The notes under the pieces are model-generated. The model saw only the letters and a list, made by a program, of their open reading frames with translations, did no database searches and was not told where the DNA came from. From contig JAFVEY010000027.1 in the NCBI GenBank assembly GCA_017475765.1, positions 129,071 through 193,070 on the forward strand: a stretch of DNA of 64,000 bases. The letters run 5' to 3'. Position numbers and translations under genes: made by a program. Shown here one piece after another: positions 17,292 through 26,094 of the stretch. Each line of letters starts with the position of its first letter. Position 1 is the stretch's first letter. Source of the DNA: Clostridia bacterium. Its GTDB lineage: Bacteria > Bacillota > Clostridia > Oscillospirales > Acutalibacteraceae.

Positions 17292-18386
17292 ATGAAAAGA
17301 AAATTGAGGATTCTTACAGCGCTTTTAGCCTGTGTCTGTATGATTGCTGCCTGTGGGGAAAATCAGATGGATGAAAGCAGCGATGAAAAGACAAGCCGTG
17401 ATATATTGATTTCACAGTCGGAGTTGGAGGAAGAAACGACTTCCACAAAGGAAATATTCGCTATGGACACCTATATGACCGTAACGGCAACAGGCGTTCG
17501 CTCCGAGGAGGCGGTTGACGCTGCTCTGGATGAAATCAGAAGGCTGGATGTACTTTTGTCTGTCGGAAATGAGGACAGCGAGGTTTATGCCATCAACAAA
17601 AACGGCAGTGGGGCGCTTTCAAAGGATTCGGCAGCGCTTCTGGAAAAATCCTTGTGGATCTATGAAACGACAAATGGCGCTTATGATATTACGGTTTATC
17701 CGCTTATGGAGCTTTGGGGATTTACAGGAGATGATCCTGCACTTCCGAAGGATGGAGATATCTCCGAAGTTCTGAAACGCTGCGGCAGCGATAAGCTGAG
17801 TGTGTCGGATAACAGACTGACTCTCGGCAGCGGTCAGGGGATAGATTTCGGCGGAACGGCAAAAGGCTACACAAGCGCAAGGATCATGGAGATCTTTGAG
17901 GAATACGGGATGTCCTCCGGCGTTGTTTCTCTGGGAGGCAATGTGCAGTGCTTCAGAACAAAGCCTGACGGCAGCCAATGGCGCTGCGGCATCACAGACC
18001 CCGAAAATCCTGATGATACAAGCAGTCTTTTAGGTATTGTATCAACATCGAACAAGGCGGTGATAACATCGGGAGCCTATGAAAGATTTTTTGTTGATAA
18101 GGCATCGGGAAAAACCTATCATCATATCATGGATCCGAAAACGGGTTATCCTGCCGAAAGCGGACTGACCTCCGTTACCGTTGTAAGCAATGACGGTACA
18201 TTGGCGGACGGACTTTCGACAGCCTGCTTTGTGATGGGGGAAAAAGGGGCAGTCGAATACTGGAAAAAATACAGCGATCAATTTGATCTGATACTTATGA
18301 CCTCTGACGGCAGACTGATTATAACCGAAGGTCTTAAGGACAGCTTTACTTCAAATCTTGATTTTGAGGTTGTATCTAATACATAA
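17292..18386 (+). CDS. apbE: FAD:protein FMN transferase, lipoprotein
   Basis: Attaches FMN covalently to Thr of target proteins outside the membrane, using FAD. 364 residues from ATG 17292 (GGAG 7 nt upstream). Lipobox IAAC with Cys21; MDTYMTVTATG; DFGGTAKGYTSARIMEIF; SGVVSLGGNVQ; and C-terminal HHIMDPKTGYPA with TVVSNDGTLADGLSTACFVMG carrying the Mg/FAD-binding residues. Complete. Targets are very likely the two FMN-binding proteins encoded next. Confidence 0.95.
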   Translation: MKRKLRILTALLACVCMIAACGENQMDESSDEKTSRDILISQSELEEETTSTKEIFAMDTYMTVTATGVRSEEAVDAALDEIRRLDVLLSVGNEDSEVYAINKNGSGALSKDSAALLEKSLWIYETTNGAYDITVYPLMELWGFTGDDPALPKDGDISEVLKRCGSDKLSVSDNRLTLGSGQGIDFGGTAKGYTSARIMEIFEEYGMSSGVVSLGGNVQCFRTKPDGSQWRCGITDPENPDDTSSLLGIVSTSNKAVITSGAYERFFVDKASGKTYHHIMDPKTGYPAESGLTSVTVVSNDGTLADGLSTACFVMGEKGAVEYWKKYSDQFDLILMTSDGRLIITEGLKDSFTSNLDFEVVSNT

Positions 18387-18402
18387 ATTCAGGGTGATGA
18401 TA

Positions 18403-19440
18403 ATGGAAAATAAGAACAAGAAACTATTAAAAATACTTTGTTTGATGGTTCCGGCAGTTTTTGTTGTCGGTGTATGTGCGGTCAGCATAGCGATCAATAA
18501 GCCTGAGCTGGAGGCGCTTGAAAATGATATGATTGAAACCTCCGTTTCGGAAAAGGCAGCAGCAAATAACGGAGAATCAGAAGTCAGCGGAGAAATTGCA
18601 GAAGAAATCTCCGGCACCGAAAAAAGCGCTGCATCTGACAGCTCCGAAGCAGCAAAGGAAGAATCGGACGGGCAGAGCGACAGCAGTAAGGACGATCAGA
18701 CGTCCGAAAGCTCGAAAAGCGAATCGAGCAAAAAGGAAACCTCCGATGTAAAGAAGGCTGAAACGTCAAAAGCCGAGGCGTCAAAGTCCGGGTCGGGGGA
18801 AAGCTCCGGACAGACAAGCGGCAGCACAAGCAAGCCTTCAAGCAGTACGGAAAACAGTTCTTCTCAGCAGAGTAAGCCGTCAGGCGGTGGAAGCAGTCAG
18901 AGTTCCAGCCCGTCAGGCGGAAGCTCCGCAAGCTCAAAACCACAGCAGTCAACATCGCCGTCCTCTCAGACAAGCACCGTGAAGCCTTCGGAAACAAGCC
19001 GTCAGACCTCGGCTGTTACCGAAACGCCGAAGTCGTCCGGCACCCAGCCGACACAGACTGTCCCCGAACCCTCTCAGACCGCTCCGGAACCGGAGCCGAC
19101 ACCAGCAGAGCCGACCGGACAATATATAGACGGAACCTATACTGTGGCAGTTCCGGTTAATTTTGTGGATGAAGATACTGATAGTCTGTGTGAATATGAT
19201 CTTCAGGTCAAGGTGACAGTACAGAACGGAGAGATCAGTTCTGTTACGGCAAAGGCTATCAACGACAGGAGCGATGAGCCTGATGCCAATACTGCATATA
19301 TCAATAAGGCGCTGAAAAAGATCAGTCCTGCGATAATAGCCAATCAGTCCAATACTGCTGATGTTGTAAGTCATGCGACATATTCAAGCAATGCAATACT
19401 GGATGGTGTGGGTCAGGCACTAGCACAGGCAAAAAGATAA
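18403..19440 (+). CDS. Anchored FMN-binding domain protein with long Ser/Lys/Glu linker
   Basis: 345 residues from ATG 18403 (GGGTGAT upstream). One N-terminal membrane helix (about 9-29), a roughly 210-residue low-complexity Ser/Glu/Lys/Pro linker, and a C-terminal FMN_bind domain (YIDGTYTVAVPV...AQAKR). The flavinylation segment is DVVSHATYSS: the usual Gly of SGATxS is His, the acceptor Thr is kept. The linker would let the flavin domain reach across the wall, as in surface electron shuttles. Substrate of ApbE by context. Confidence 0.85.
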   Translation: MENKNKKLLKILCLMVPAVFVVGVCAVSIAINKPELEALENDMIETSVSEKAAANNGESEVSGEIAEEISGTEKSAASDSSEAAKEESDGQSDSSKDDQTSESSKSESSKKETSDVKKAETSKAEASKSGSGESSGQTSGSTSKPSSSTENSSSQQSKPSGGGSSQSSSPSGGSSASSKPQQSTSPSSQTSTVKPSETSRQTSAVTETPKSSGTQPTQTVPEPSQTAPEPEPTPAEPTGQYIDGTYTVAVPVNFVDEDTDSLCEYDLQVKVTVQNGEISSVTAKAINDRSDEPDANTAYINKALKKISPAIIANQSNTADVVSHATYSSNAILDGVGQALAQAKR

Positions 19441-19456
19441 TGACGGAGAGTAAAAA

Positions 19457-19942
19457 ATGAAATATACAGGATCTATCATAAAGCTCATTTCACTTTGTGT
19501 TGTTATTATTTCTCTTGCGGGTTATAATGTGATTGCACAGGGAAGAGCGGAGGAAGTCGAACAGGCAAAGCAGGCAGCTGCGGCAAGAGCGGCAGAAAGA
19601 GCAGCGGCACTTGAAGCGGAAAGACAAAAGCAGGGACAGACTGAGGAGCCTGAAGCAGAACCGGGTAAATATAAGGACGGAGTTTACGAGGGAATCGGCG
19701 AGGGCTTCGGAGGAGATATCAAGGTAAGCGTTACCGTAAACGGCGGAAAAATTACTGCCATAGATGTTTTAGCTCATGACGATGAGGACGACACCTATTA
19801 TGAGCTTGCCGAGGAACTGCTGGACGATATTATCTCGGAAAATGATCCGCAGGTCGATATCGTATCGGGTGCGACATTCAGCTCCGAGGGACTGATCGAG
19901 GCTGTCGGAAATGCGTTGAAGGGGGCTGAAAATAATGGCTGA
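19457..19942 (+). CDS. Anchored FMN-binding domain protein
   Basis: 161 residues: N-terminal helix (8-26), an Ala/Glu/Arg-rich coiled segment (30-60), then an FMN_bind domain with YKDGVYEGIGEGFGGDIKV and the canonical flavinylation motif DIVSGATFSS near residue 137-146. RnfG-like in the domain but lacking the rest of RnfG. Its stop overlaps the start of the polyferredoxin gene by 8 nt, so the two are probably made in fixed ratio. Confidence 0.9.
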   Translation: MKYTGSIIKLISLCVVIISLAGYNVIAQGRAEEVEQAKQAAAARAAERAAALEAERQKQGQTEEPEAEPGKYKDGVYEGIGEGFGGDIKVSVTVNGGKITAIDVLAHDDEDDTYYELAEELLDDIISENDPQVDIVSGATFSSEGLIEAVGNALKGAENNG

Positions 19943-20795
19943 TAAAAAGAAAAAGCTGAAATATAAAAAAATCACAGAGGTCATTATCAGAGTCATATTC
20001 TTTATCGCAATGCCGGCGGCATTTGCATCGGGATTTGTCGGTGTCAAGCTCATTTTCAATGCAGTCGGTCAGGGAAAGCCGATTGACCCCGACAAACTTC
20101 TGGTGCTGATCGGACTGCTTGCCTTTACGATTGTGTTCGGAAGGTTTTTCTGCGGCTTTGTCTGTGCCTTCGGTTCACTGGGAGATTTTATCTATTTTCT
20201 TTCGGGATTGATCCAGAAAAAAATATTCAAAAGAAAAAAGCAGATCACCATTCCCCAAAAAGCATCGGTATTGCTTCAAAAACTGAAATATGTGATATTG
20301 GCGTTGATCGCCCTGCTTTGCTTCTGTGGAGTATATTCCAAGCTGACAGGCTGGAATCCGTGGGATGTTTTTTCAAGGATTATGGTATTCAAAGCTCCGG
20401 CGGACGGATATATTCTGGGAATCATCATTCTTGTGCTTATCATTATCGGAATGGCATTCAAAAAAAGATTTTTCTGTCAGTTCCTTTGTCCGATGGGTGC
20501 GCTTTTTGCATTAATGCCTGTCCTGCCGTTTACAGCTCTTCACAGGGATGAAAGCAGTTGTATCAAGGGCTGTAAAGCCTGCCGGATGAACTGCCCTGTT
20601 GATATCAAGCTCGGAGAAGATATTCTTCGTGATGGTGAATGTATTGCCTGCGAAAAATGTATGGGTGTTTGTCCGAAAAGCAATATCAGCCGACCCGAAC
20701 AGAAGCTGGTCAGAAACGATATTATTATTCTTGTGATAAAATCTGTTTTGTTTTTTGTAATGGGCTGTCTGCTGGGACTGTGCAGATTTTTCTGA
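19935..20795 (+). CDS. NapH/RnfE-like membrane polyferredoxin
   Basis: 286 residues, about five membrane helices. Two CxxxCxxxG-type loops at membrane borders (FFCGFVCAFGSLGDF and FFCQFLCPMGALFAL) are the four-Cys signature of the NapH/NosR/CcoG group, and a C-terminal 2x[4Fe-4S] ferredoxin domain has CKACRMNCP and CIACEKCMGVCP. This protein would carry electrons across the membrane to the flavin proteins. Ends the operon and is followed by a strong terminator. Confidence 0.9.
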   Translation: MADKKKKLKYKKITEVIIRVIFFIAMPAAFASGFVGVKLIFNAVGQGKPIDPDKLLVLIGLLAFTIVFGRFFCGFVCAFGSLGDFIYFLSGLIQKKIFKRKKQITIPQKASVLLQKLKYVILALIALLCFCGVYSKLTGWNPWDVFSRIMVFKAPADGYILGIIILVLIIIGMAFKKRFFCQFLCPMGALFALMPVLPFTALHRDESSCIKGCKACRMNCPVDIKLGEDILRDGECIACEKCMGVCPKSNISRPEQKLVRNDIIILVIKSVLFFVMGCLLGLCRFF

Positions 20796-20801
20796 CAGCG
20801 A

Positions 20802-20842
20802 AACGGTTTCCGTATTTCAATGGGATACGGGAGCCGTTTTTT
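20802..20842 (+). terminator. Intrinsic terminator of the electron-transfer operon
   Basis: Stem ACGGTTTCCGTAT / ATACGGGAGCCGT followed by TTTTTT. Confidence 0.9.
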
Positions 20843-20851
20843 ACAATTTGC

Positions 20852-20880
20852 TTGATAAAATCTCTTTGTCGTTGTATAAT
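20852..20880 (+). promoter_or_regulatory. SigA-type promoter for tatD
   Basis: TTGATA, 17 nt, TATAAT. Confidence 0.8.
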
Positions 20881-20918
20881 CTTAGCAAAAGATTATTGAG
20901 ATAAGAGGGGAAAATATT

Positions 20919-21695
20919 ATGACGCAGACGAAATATTACGATATCGGACTTAACCTGTTTTGCAGACAGTTCAAAGATCCCGAACATATCATAGCCGCTG
21001 CCGAAGAGGAGGGCGTGACCTGTATTCTGACCGGTACGGACAGGAAGGAAAATGTACTGATCGACAAGTTTGTCAGAAATCATAACGCCTACGGAACAGC
21101 AGGGATTCATCCGCATAATGCCGATTCTGCCGTTAAAGAGGATTTTGACAAAATAGAAAAGCTGATAACTGACAATCCGAAAATTGTGGCTGTCGGAGAA
21201 TGCGGACTTGATTTTGACCGTATGTTTTCAACAAAAGAGAATCAGATACGCTGTCTGGAAAAGCATATCGTTCTTGCGGAAAAGCTGAATAAGCCTTTGT
21301 TTCTGCATGAAAGAGCTGCTTCAAAGGAATTTATCGCCCGTTTCAGAAAACATCCGGATATATGTTCCAGATCGGTGGTTCATTGCTTTACAGGTGACAG
21401 GGCAATACTTGAACAGTATCTTGAAATGGGATTCAATATCGGCATAACAGGCTGGATATGCGATGACAGAAGAGCAGCGGAGCTGCGCAGAGCGGTTCCG
21501 ATCATTCCGCTTGACAGACTGCTGATTGAAACGGATGCACCGTATCTGACACCGAGAAATGTTCCGGGACTTGACCGGACGAATCTTCCGCAGAATATAA
21601 AATATGTTGCCCGTGAGCTGGCAAAGTATATGAAGGTATCAGAAGAAGCAGTCATTGAAAATGCCAGGGCAAATACGGAAAGAATATTTTTTTGA
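20919..21695 (+). CDS. tatD: TatD-family metal-dependent hydrolase
   Basis: 258-residue TIM-barrel DNase/hydrolase. It starts with YYDIGLNLF, the form found in true TatD instead of the DTHCH of YcfH-type members, then GIHPH, VGECGLDFD, KPLFLHER, VVHCFTG, GITGWICDDRR and ETDAPYLTPR (metal Asp). All metal ligands expected for TatD are present. Own promoter; standalone. Established role is 3'-5' exonuclease in DNA repair/turnover. Confidence 0.9.
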   Translation: MTQTKYYDIGLNLFCRQFKDPEHIIAAAEEEGVTCILTGTDRKENVLIDKFVRNHNAYGTAGIHPHNADSAVKEDFDKIEKLITDNPKIVAVGECGLDFDRMFSTKENQIRCLEKHIVLAEKLNKPLFLHERAASKEFIARFRKHPDICSRSVVHCFTGDRAILEQYLEMGFNIGITGWICDDRRAAELRRAVPIIPLDRLLIETDAPYLTPRNVPGLDRTNLPQNIKYVARELAKYMKVSEEAVIENARANTERIFF

Positions 21696-21743
21696 ATCAG
21701 AGTAAACAGGAAAGGCTTATTTTACAAATATTTTATTGATACA

Positions 21744-21772
21744 TTGTGTTTGTACCTTAATTTTGATATAAT
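21744..21772 (+). promoter_or_regulatory. SigA-type promoter for the flavin reductase gene
   Basis: TTGTGT, 17 nt, TATAAT. Confidence 0.65.
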
Positions 21773-21812
21773 GATTACATCATATTTTTAATCTTAGAAA
21801 AGAGGTTTTTTT

Positions 21813-22382
21813 ATGAAGAAGAATTTAGGTGCTGTTCCGGCAGTATATCCTATGCCTGTATTGATGGTGGCGGCTTATGACGAAAACGGAACGGTGAATG
21901 TGATGAATGCTGCATGGGGCATGATATGTGACATGGATAAGATCGCTCTGTTTATCAGCGAGGGTCACAAAACAACTCAGAATATTCTCAAAGCTAAGGC
22001 ATTTACCGTAAGCATTGCAGATAAGGCTCACACAGCGGAAGCGGATTTCTTCGGCATTGCAACAGGCAATAAAATGCCCGATAAATTTGAACGTACAGGT
22101 TTCCATGCTGTCAGAAGCGAATTTGTCAATGCGCCTGTCATAGAGGAATTTCCCGTGACAATGGAATGTGAGCTTGCCGAGATCATCAACACCGACAGTA
22201 TGTATGCCATTGTGGGAAAAATAGTGAATACACAGGCAGATGAAACCGTTCTTAATGAAAAAGACAAGGTTGACCCAGCAAAGCTGAATGCGCTGATTTT
22301 TGACCAGTTCCAATCAGGCTATTATGTGACCGGTGAAAAGGTCGGACAGGCATGGAATGAAGGCAAGGAATTAATGAAATAA
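21813..22382 (+). CDS. Flavin reductase family protein (FMN-binding split barrel)
   Basis: 189 residues, cytosolic. PMPVLMVAAYDENGTVNVMNAAWGMICDMD and the SEGHKTTQNILKAKAFTVSIAD segment are typical of the flavoredoxin-like group. These bind FMN and shuttle electrons or act as reductases; the partner is not evident here. ATG is 9 nt after AAAGAGG. Monocistronic, convergent with the PRTase-like gene, with a shared terminator. Confidence 0.9.
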   Translation: MKKNLGAVPAVYPMPVLMVAAYDENGTVNVMNAAWGMICDMDKIALFISEGHKTTQNILKAKAFTVSIADKAHTAEADFFGIATGNKMPDKFERTGFHAVRSEFVNAPVIEEFPVTMECELAEIINTDSMYAIVGKIVNTQADETVLNEKDKVDPAKLNALIFDQFQSGYYVTGEKVGQAWNEGKELMK

Positions 22383-22391
22383 AAAATAAAT

Positions 22392-22438
22392 CAGGGATAC
22401 AGCCGGAATGCCGTATCCCTGTATTGCTCTGTTTTTTA
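22392..22438. terminator. Terminator between convergent genes
   Basis: Stem AGGGATAC / GTATCCCT followed on the + strand by TTTTTTATA. Confidence 0.75.
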
Positions 22439-23071
22439 TATTGCCGAATAACCGAAGCTGTTGACGATCGCCTCGATTTTTTCTCCTTGCTGACATATTG
22501 CGCATTTATGCGGTTTGTAGCTCTGATAGTCGCCCAGATCGTTAGGATCGAATACAGAATAGACAGGATGTCCGTCACATTCGTCAACGGTGGCAAAAAT
22601 AGAAGCAACACCGACCACTCTTCCGCCGTAATAGTTGATGGCATCAATGGCGGCAAGCGCACTTTTTCCGGTGGTGACGGAAGCGGCAAGAACAAGGACG
22701 TTTTTTCCGGCAATCATTGGTACCAGATTGTCACGGAACATCATCTGGCCGCCCGAAATAAATTCAGGTGAAACGACATAAACTGTCTGATGGGCATTCA
22801 TATTGACATAATCATCTTTTGTCAGCTCTTCCGCAAAGCAGGTCCCGATAACCTCCATTCCGTCGATACAGATAATCGTATCAATGATCGTATGAAGCTG
22901 ATAGTGACCGGCAAGCTGCTTTGCAACCGCCTTTGCTTCGGAAAGGCGCATTTTCTGAGTAGTTACATCAATAAAGTAATTGGTATGGCTGTGCATAGTT
23001 GCAAAATGTCCTTTTTTTACACGCAGGAAAACATCCTGATTTTTTGTTCTTATTTTAAATTCTTTAGACAT
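22436..23071 (-). CDS. Orotate phosphoribosyltransferase-like protein
   Basis: 211 residues from ATG 23071 (GGGGTGA 5 nt upstream). Type I PRTase fold with the core strand-loop VLVLAASVTTGKSALAAID. In active enzymes this PRPP loop carries two acidic residues (E/D-D before S/V-x-T-T); here both are Ala, while the TTGKS loop is kept. A C-terminal HKCAICQQG adds a Cys pair. Likely a divergent or regulatory PRTase homologue; not part of the pyr cluster at the left edge. Confidence 0.75.
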   Translation of the reverse strand: MSKEFKIRTKNQDVFLRVKKGHFATMHSHTNYFIDVTTQKMRLSEAKAVAKQLAGHYQLHTIIDTIICIDGMEVIGTCFAEELTKDDYVNMNAHQTVYVVSPEFISGGQMMFRDNLVPMIAGKNVLVLAASVTTGKSALAAIDAINYYGGRVVGVASIFATVDECDGHPVYSVFDPNDLGDYQSYKPHKCAICQQGEKIEAIVNSFGYSAI

Positions 23072-23113
23072 GATTTCACCCCAAATTAACAAAAATAATT
23101 TAACCTATTTGTC

Positions 23114-23142
23114 ATTTTACATCATTTTGACTAATAAATCAA
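23114..23142 (-). promoter_or_regulatory. SigA-type promoter for the PRTase-like gene
   Basis: Minus strand TTGATT, 17 nt, TAAAAT. Confidence 0.6.
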
Positions 23143-23196
23143 GGGTTTTATGATATTATTATTGACTTTTTGAAAAATATTATTTTCATGCTCCGG

Positions 23197-23225
23197 TTGT
23201 TATTTGATTTTATCTGTGGTAGAAT
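23197..23225 (+). promoter_or_regulatory. SigA-type promoter for the acetyltransferase gene
   Basis: TTGTTA, 17 nt, TAGAAT. Confidence 0.5.
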
Positions 23226-23267
23226 TAAATCAGAAATATTGCTGTTTTAGAAAGTGGGGAAATCTGA

Positions 23268-23936
23268 ATGGATAATGCGAAAAGACGTGACAGCGGAATG
23301 TTGTATTACTGCGATGAAGCTCTTTTTGAGGAACAAAAAAAGGCGAGGAAACTGACGCAAAAGCTCAATACAGCCGACAGGAGCGATTTTGAAGGAATTG
23401 CCGGGATTGTCAAAGAATTACTCGGAAAATCGGACGGCGCCTTTATTAATCCGCCGTTTTACTGCGATTACGGATTTAATATTGAAGTCGGGAAGGATTT
23501 CTTCTGTAATTATAACTGCACCATTCTTGATGTCGGGAAGGTCAGAATCGGAGATAACTGTCTTTTTGCGCCGAATGTTGCGATTTATACGGCAGGACAT
23601 CCCGTTCATCCGGCTATGAGGAATACAGGCTATGAATACGGGATGGATGTGACAATCGGCAATAATGTATGGCTGGGAGGAAATGTTGTCGTATGTCCCG
23701 GAGTGACGATCGGCGACAATGTCGTGATCGGAGCAGGCTCTGTCGTGACGAAGGATATTCCGTCATGGACGGTTGCAGCAGGAAATCCTTGCAGGGTGAT
23801 CCGTGAGATCACCGATGAGGATATGAAGTATTATTTTAAAGACAGAGAGCCTGATGAAGAGGTTGCCGCCGAAATTCGGAAAATTATTGCCGAAAGCGGA
23901 GATCCTGTACGCTATCCGTCAGGCTCTCGACTTTGA
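23268..23936 (+). CDS. Maltose/galactoside O-acetyltransferase family protein
   Basis: 222 residues. N-terminal helical Maa domain (YYCDEALFEEQKKARKLTQKLN), then a left-handed beta helix of hexapeptide repeats. NPPFYCDYGFNIEVGKDFFCNYNCTILD and YTAGHPVHP (catalytic His region) are typical of LacA/Maa. Transfers acetyl from acetyl-CoA to a sugar hydroxyl. The C-terminal 25 residues extend beyond the usual end. A MITE-like repeat begins 58 nt after the stop. Confidence 0.9.
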   Translation: MDNAKRRDSGMLYYCDEALFEEQKKARKLTQKLNTADRSDFEGIAGIVKELLGKSDGAFINPPFYCDYGFNIEVGKDFFCNYNCTILDVGKVRIGDNCLFAPNVAIYTAGHPVHPAMRNTGYEYGMDVTIGNNVWLGGNVVVCPGVTIGDNVVIGAGSVVTKDIPSWTVAAGNPCRVIREITDEDMKYYFKDREPDEEVAAEIRKIIAESGDPVRYPSGSRL

Positions 23937-23993
23937 AATATAAACAATTCTGAAGTGAAAGAAGGTGATGGCAGACTGTTTGATAAGAGAAAA

Positions 23994-24175
23994 TATAGTA
24001 AATGAAATTAAAAAATTCCTGTTAAAACATTCGGGTGCAGGGCGAGAAGCCCTGGTGGGGTTTGGGGGTGCGGGTGTCCAGTAGACACCTCTGCGAAGCA
24101 GAAGCACCGACCGAGCCGGCAGGTGAGACTCAAAGCCCCAACTGTAATAGGAATTAATCAGTATCGTTGACTATA
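23994..24175. mobile_element. MITE-like element, copy 1 (182 bp, internally deleted)
   Basis: Bounded by TATAGT and ACTATA, with imperfect terminal inverted repeats of about 31 bp (ending CCTATTA/TAATAGG on the inner side). The GC-rich core contains short hairpins: CAGGGC-GAGA-GCCCTG type, GTGTCCA/TAGACAC, TCTGC-GAA-GCAGA. It is about 95% identical to copy 2 (46101-46310, opposite orientation) except that 26 bp between two CAGGG direct repeats are missing. No transposase. TA flanks fit a TA target duplication. Confidence 0.8.
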
Positions 24176-24209
24176 AGAATAAAAAACGGAAAATGGAAGG
24201 AGCAGAAAT

Positions 24210-25115
24210 ATGATAAAAAACAACAAGCTAAAACTGATCATTGATTTTATAGGAATTGCGGTCGGCGCAGTTATTGCTGCATTTGCTATCGAGGAATTTC
24301 TTGTTCCGTGTACGATTCTGGACGGCGGAGTTGTCGGCATCAGTATTATGATCAACAATCTGACGGGATTTCCGTTGGGTATTCTGACGGTAGTGCTTAA
24401 TATACCGTTTATTATAGTGGGTGCAAGAAAAATGGGAAAGCTGTTTATCGTCAAAGCTGCCTATGCGATGATGATATTTTCTGTGTTTCTTGAAGTGTTT
24501 GCGCCTATGACGGACGCAACGGAGGAATATCTTCTGGCGGTCTGCTTTGGTGGTTTGATACTCGGTATCGGCGTCGGACTTGTTATTAAGTTCGGCGGCT
24601 GTCTTGACGGAACGGAAACGGTTGCTATTCTTCTGAACAAGAAATTCAAGCTGCCTGTCGGACAGACTGTGCTGATCTTCAATATCATCATTTATGCCGT
24701 TGCAGGACTTTTATTTGGATTTGATAGGGCAATGTACAGCCTTCTTACTTATTTTATCACCTCAAAGGTTCTTGATATCGTTGAATCGGGCATGGATAAA
24801 ACAAAGGCTGCCATGATCATCACAAATGATTCCAAGGAAATAGCAGAAAAAATCTATTCTCAGCTCGGAAGAACCGTTACCATCATGGAGGGCGAAGGAC
24901 TTGTCAGCGGAAAAAAGACCGTGCTTTACTGTGTTCTGACACGCTTTGAGATACATGGACTCAAGGAGATCATCAATGAAATTGATTCCTCCGCATTCAT
25001 TGCCATAAGCGATGTTTCCGAAATTATCGGAAACCATGTCAAGAAGTCGGGTGTGCTTGACAAGAAACCGAAAACAAAATCGAAACAAACAGCAGAAGAG
25101 AATTCTGAAGCATAA
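24210..25115 (+). CDS. YitT family membrane protein (DUF161/DUF2179)
   Basis: 301 residues: six membrane helices in the first 190 residues with the repeated GG.GIS and GG.DGTE signatures (LDGGVVGISIMINN, FGGCLDGTETVAILLN), then a cytosolic DUF2179 domain (AAMIITNDSKEIAEKI...FIAISDVSEIIG) and a Lys-rich tail. The family is widespread in Firmicutes, function unproven; some members are linked to transport or sporulation-related lipids. ATG has GGAAGGAG upstream, right after the MITE copy. Confidence 0.9.
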   Translation: MIKNNKLKLIIDFIGIAVGAVIAAFAIEEFLVPCTILDGGVVGISIMINNLTGFPLGILTVVLNIPFIIVGARKMGKLFIVKAAYAMMIFSVFLEVFAPMTDATEEYLLAVCFGGLILGIGVGLVIKFGGCLDGTETVAILLNKKFKLPVGQTVLIFNIIIYAVAGLLFGFDRAMYSLLTYFITSKVLDIVESGMDKTKAAMIITNDSKEIAEKIYSQLGRTVTIMEGEGLVSGKKTVLYCVLTRFEIHGLKEIINEIDSSAFIAISDVSEIIGNHVKKSGVLDKKPKTKSKQTAEENSEA

Positions 25116-25120
25116 AAACG

Positions 25121-25160
25121 GGCACGATACCTTTTGGCATTGGTATCGTGCCTTGATGTT
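25121..25160. terminator. Intrinsic terminator, convergent with map
   Basis: 11-bp stem GGCACGATACC / GGTATCGTGCC then TTGATGTTTT. Confidence 0.85.
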
Positions 25161-25184
25161 TTATCGGCGAAAAACTCAAAAAGA

Positions 25185-26060
25185 TTAATAGCAAAGAACC
25201 TCGTGACCATCCTCGGTGACAAGAACCATAATTTCCCATTGTGCGGACGGTTTTTTGTCGGCAGTATAGATCGTCCAGTTATCTTTTTTGTCACAGAATA
25301 TTTTGTGTGTTCCCATATTGACCATAGGCTCGATCGTGAAGATCATGCCCGGAACGAGAAGCATTTCCTCTCCTGCCTTTGAAACATAGCTGACCCACGG
25401 ATCTTCGTGAAATTCGATTCCCACGCCGTGACCGCCGATTTCACGCACAACGCTGTATCCGTTTTTGACAGCGTGTTCGTTGACAGCCTGTCCCATATCT
25501 CCCAGAAAGCTCCAAGGCTGAACCTTTTCAAGTCCTATTTCAACACACTCTTTCGTGACTTCAACGAGTTTTCGTTTTTCCTCGCTTACATTGCCGATAC
25601 AGAACATTCTTGATGAATCAGAAAAATATCCGTGAAATATCGTGCTGACATCCACATTGATAATATCTCCGTCCTTTAAAACAACATTTTCGGACGGGAT
25701 GCCGTGGCAAACAACCTCATTGATGGATGTGCAAACGCTTTTCGGGAAACCCTCGTAATTCAGCGGTGCGGGAACAGCACCCAGCTCCGTTGTTTTTTCG
25801 TAAACCAACTTGTCGATCTCCTCTGTTGTCATACCCTCACGGATATTTTCTGCAACATAGTCGAGAACGGCAATATTGATTTTGCAGCTTTCCCTGATTT
25901 TTTGGATCTGTTCGGGTGTTTTTATCATTTTATGTTCGGGAACTTGATGCCCCTGACTTTTGATATAGGATATTTTTTCATCGAACTGCTCATGGCATTT
26001 CTTGTATTTTTTACCTGATCCGCACCAGCACGGGTCGTTTCTTCCAAGTTTACTGCTCAT
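25185..26060 (-). CDS. map: Methionine aminopeptidase type I with N-terminal SEC-C motif
   Basis: Removes initiator Met from nascent chains. 291 residues; the first 24 are a SEC-C zinc motif (NDPCWCGSGKKYKKCH), thought to aid ribosome or partner binding. Catalytic domain has VCHGIP, INVDVSTIFHGYFSDSSRMF (metal Asp pair), GGHGVGIEFHEDP (His) and MIFTIEPM (Glu). The final metal Glu lies in WEIMVLVTEDG. Complete; own promoter. Confidence 0.95.
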   Translation of the reverse strand: MSSKLGRNDPCWCGSGKKYKKCHEQFDEKISYIKSQGHQVPEHKMIKTPEQIQKIRESCKINIAVLDYVAENIREGMTTEEIDKLVYEKTTELGAVPAPLNYEGFPKSVCTSINEVVCHGIPSENVVLKDGDIINVDVSTIFHGYFSDSSRMFCIGNVSEEKRKLVEVTKECVEIGLEKVQPWSFLGDMGQAVNEHAVKNGYSVVREIGGHGVGIEFHEDPWVSYVSKAGEEMLLVPGMIFTIEPMVNMGTHKIFCDKKDNWTIYTADKKPSAQWEIMVLVTEDGHEVLCY

Positions 26061-26094
26061 AAATTGATCCTTCCTTTTAACGGCATTTTAATTC

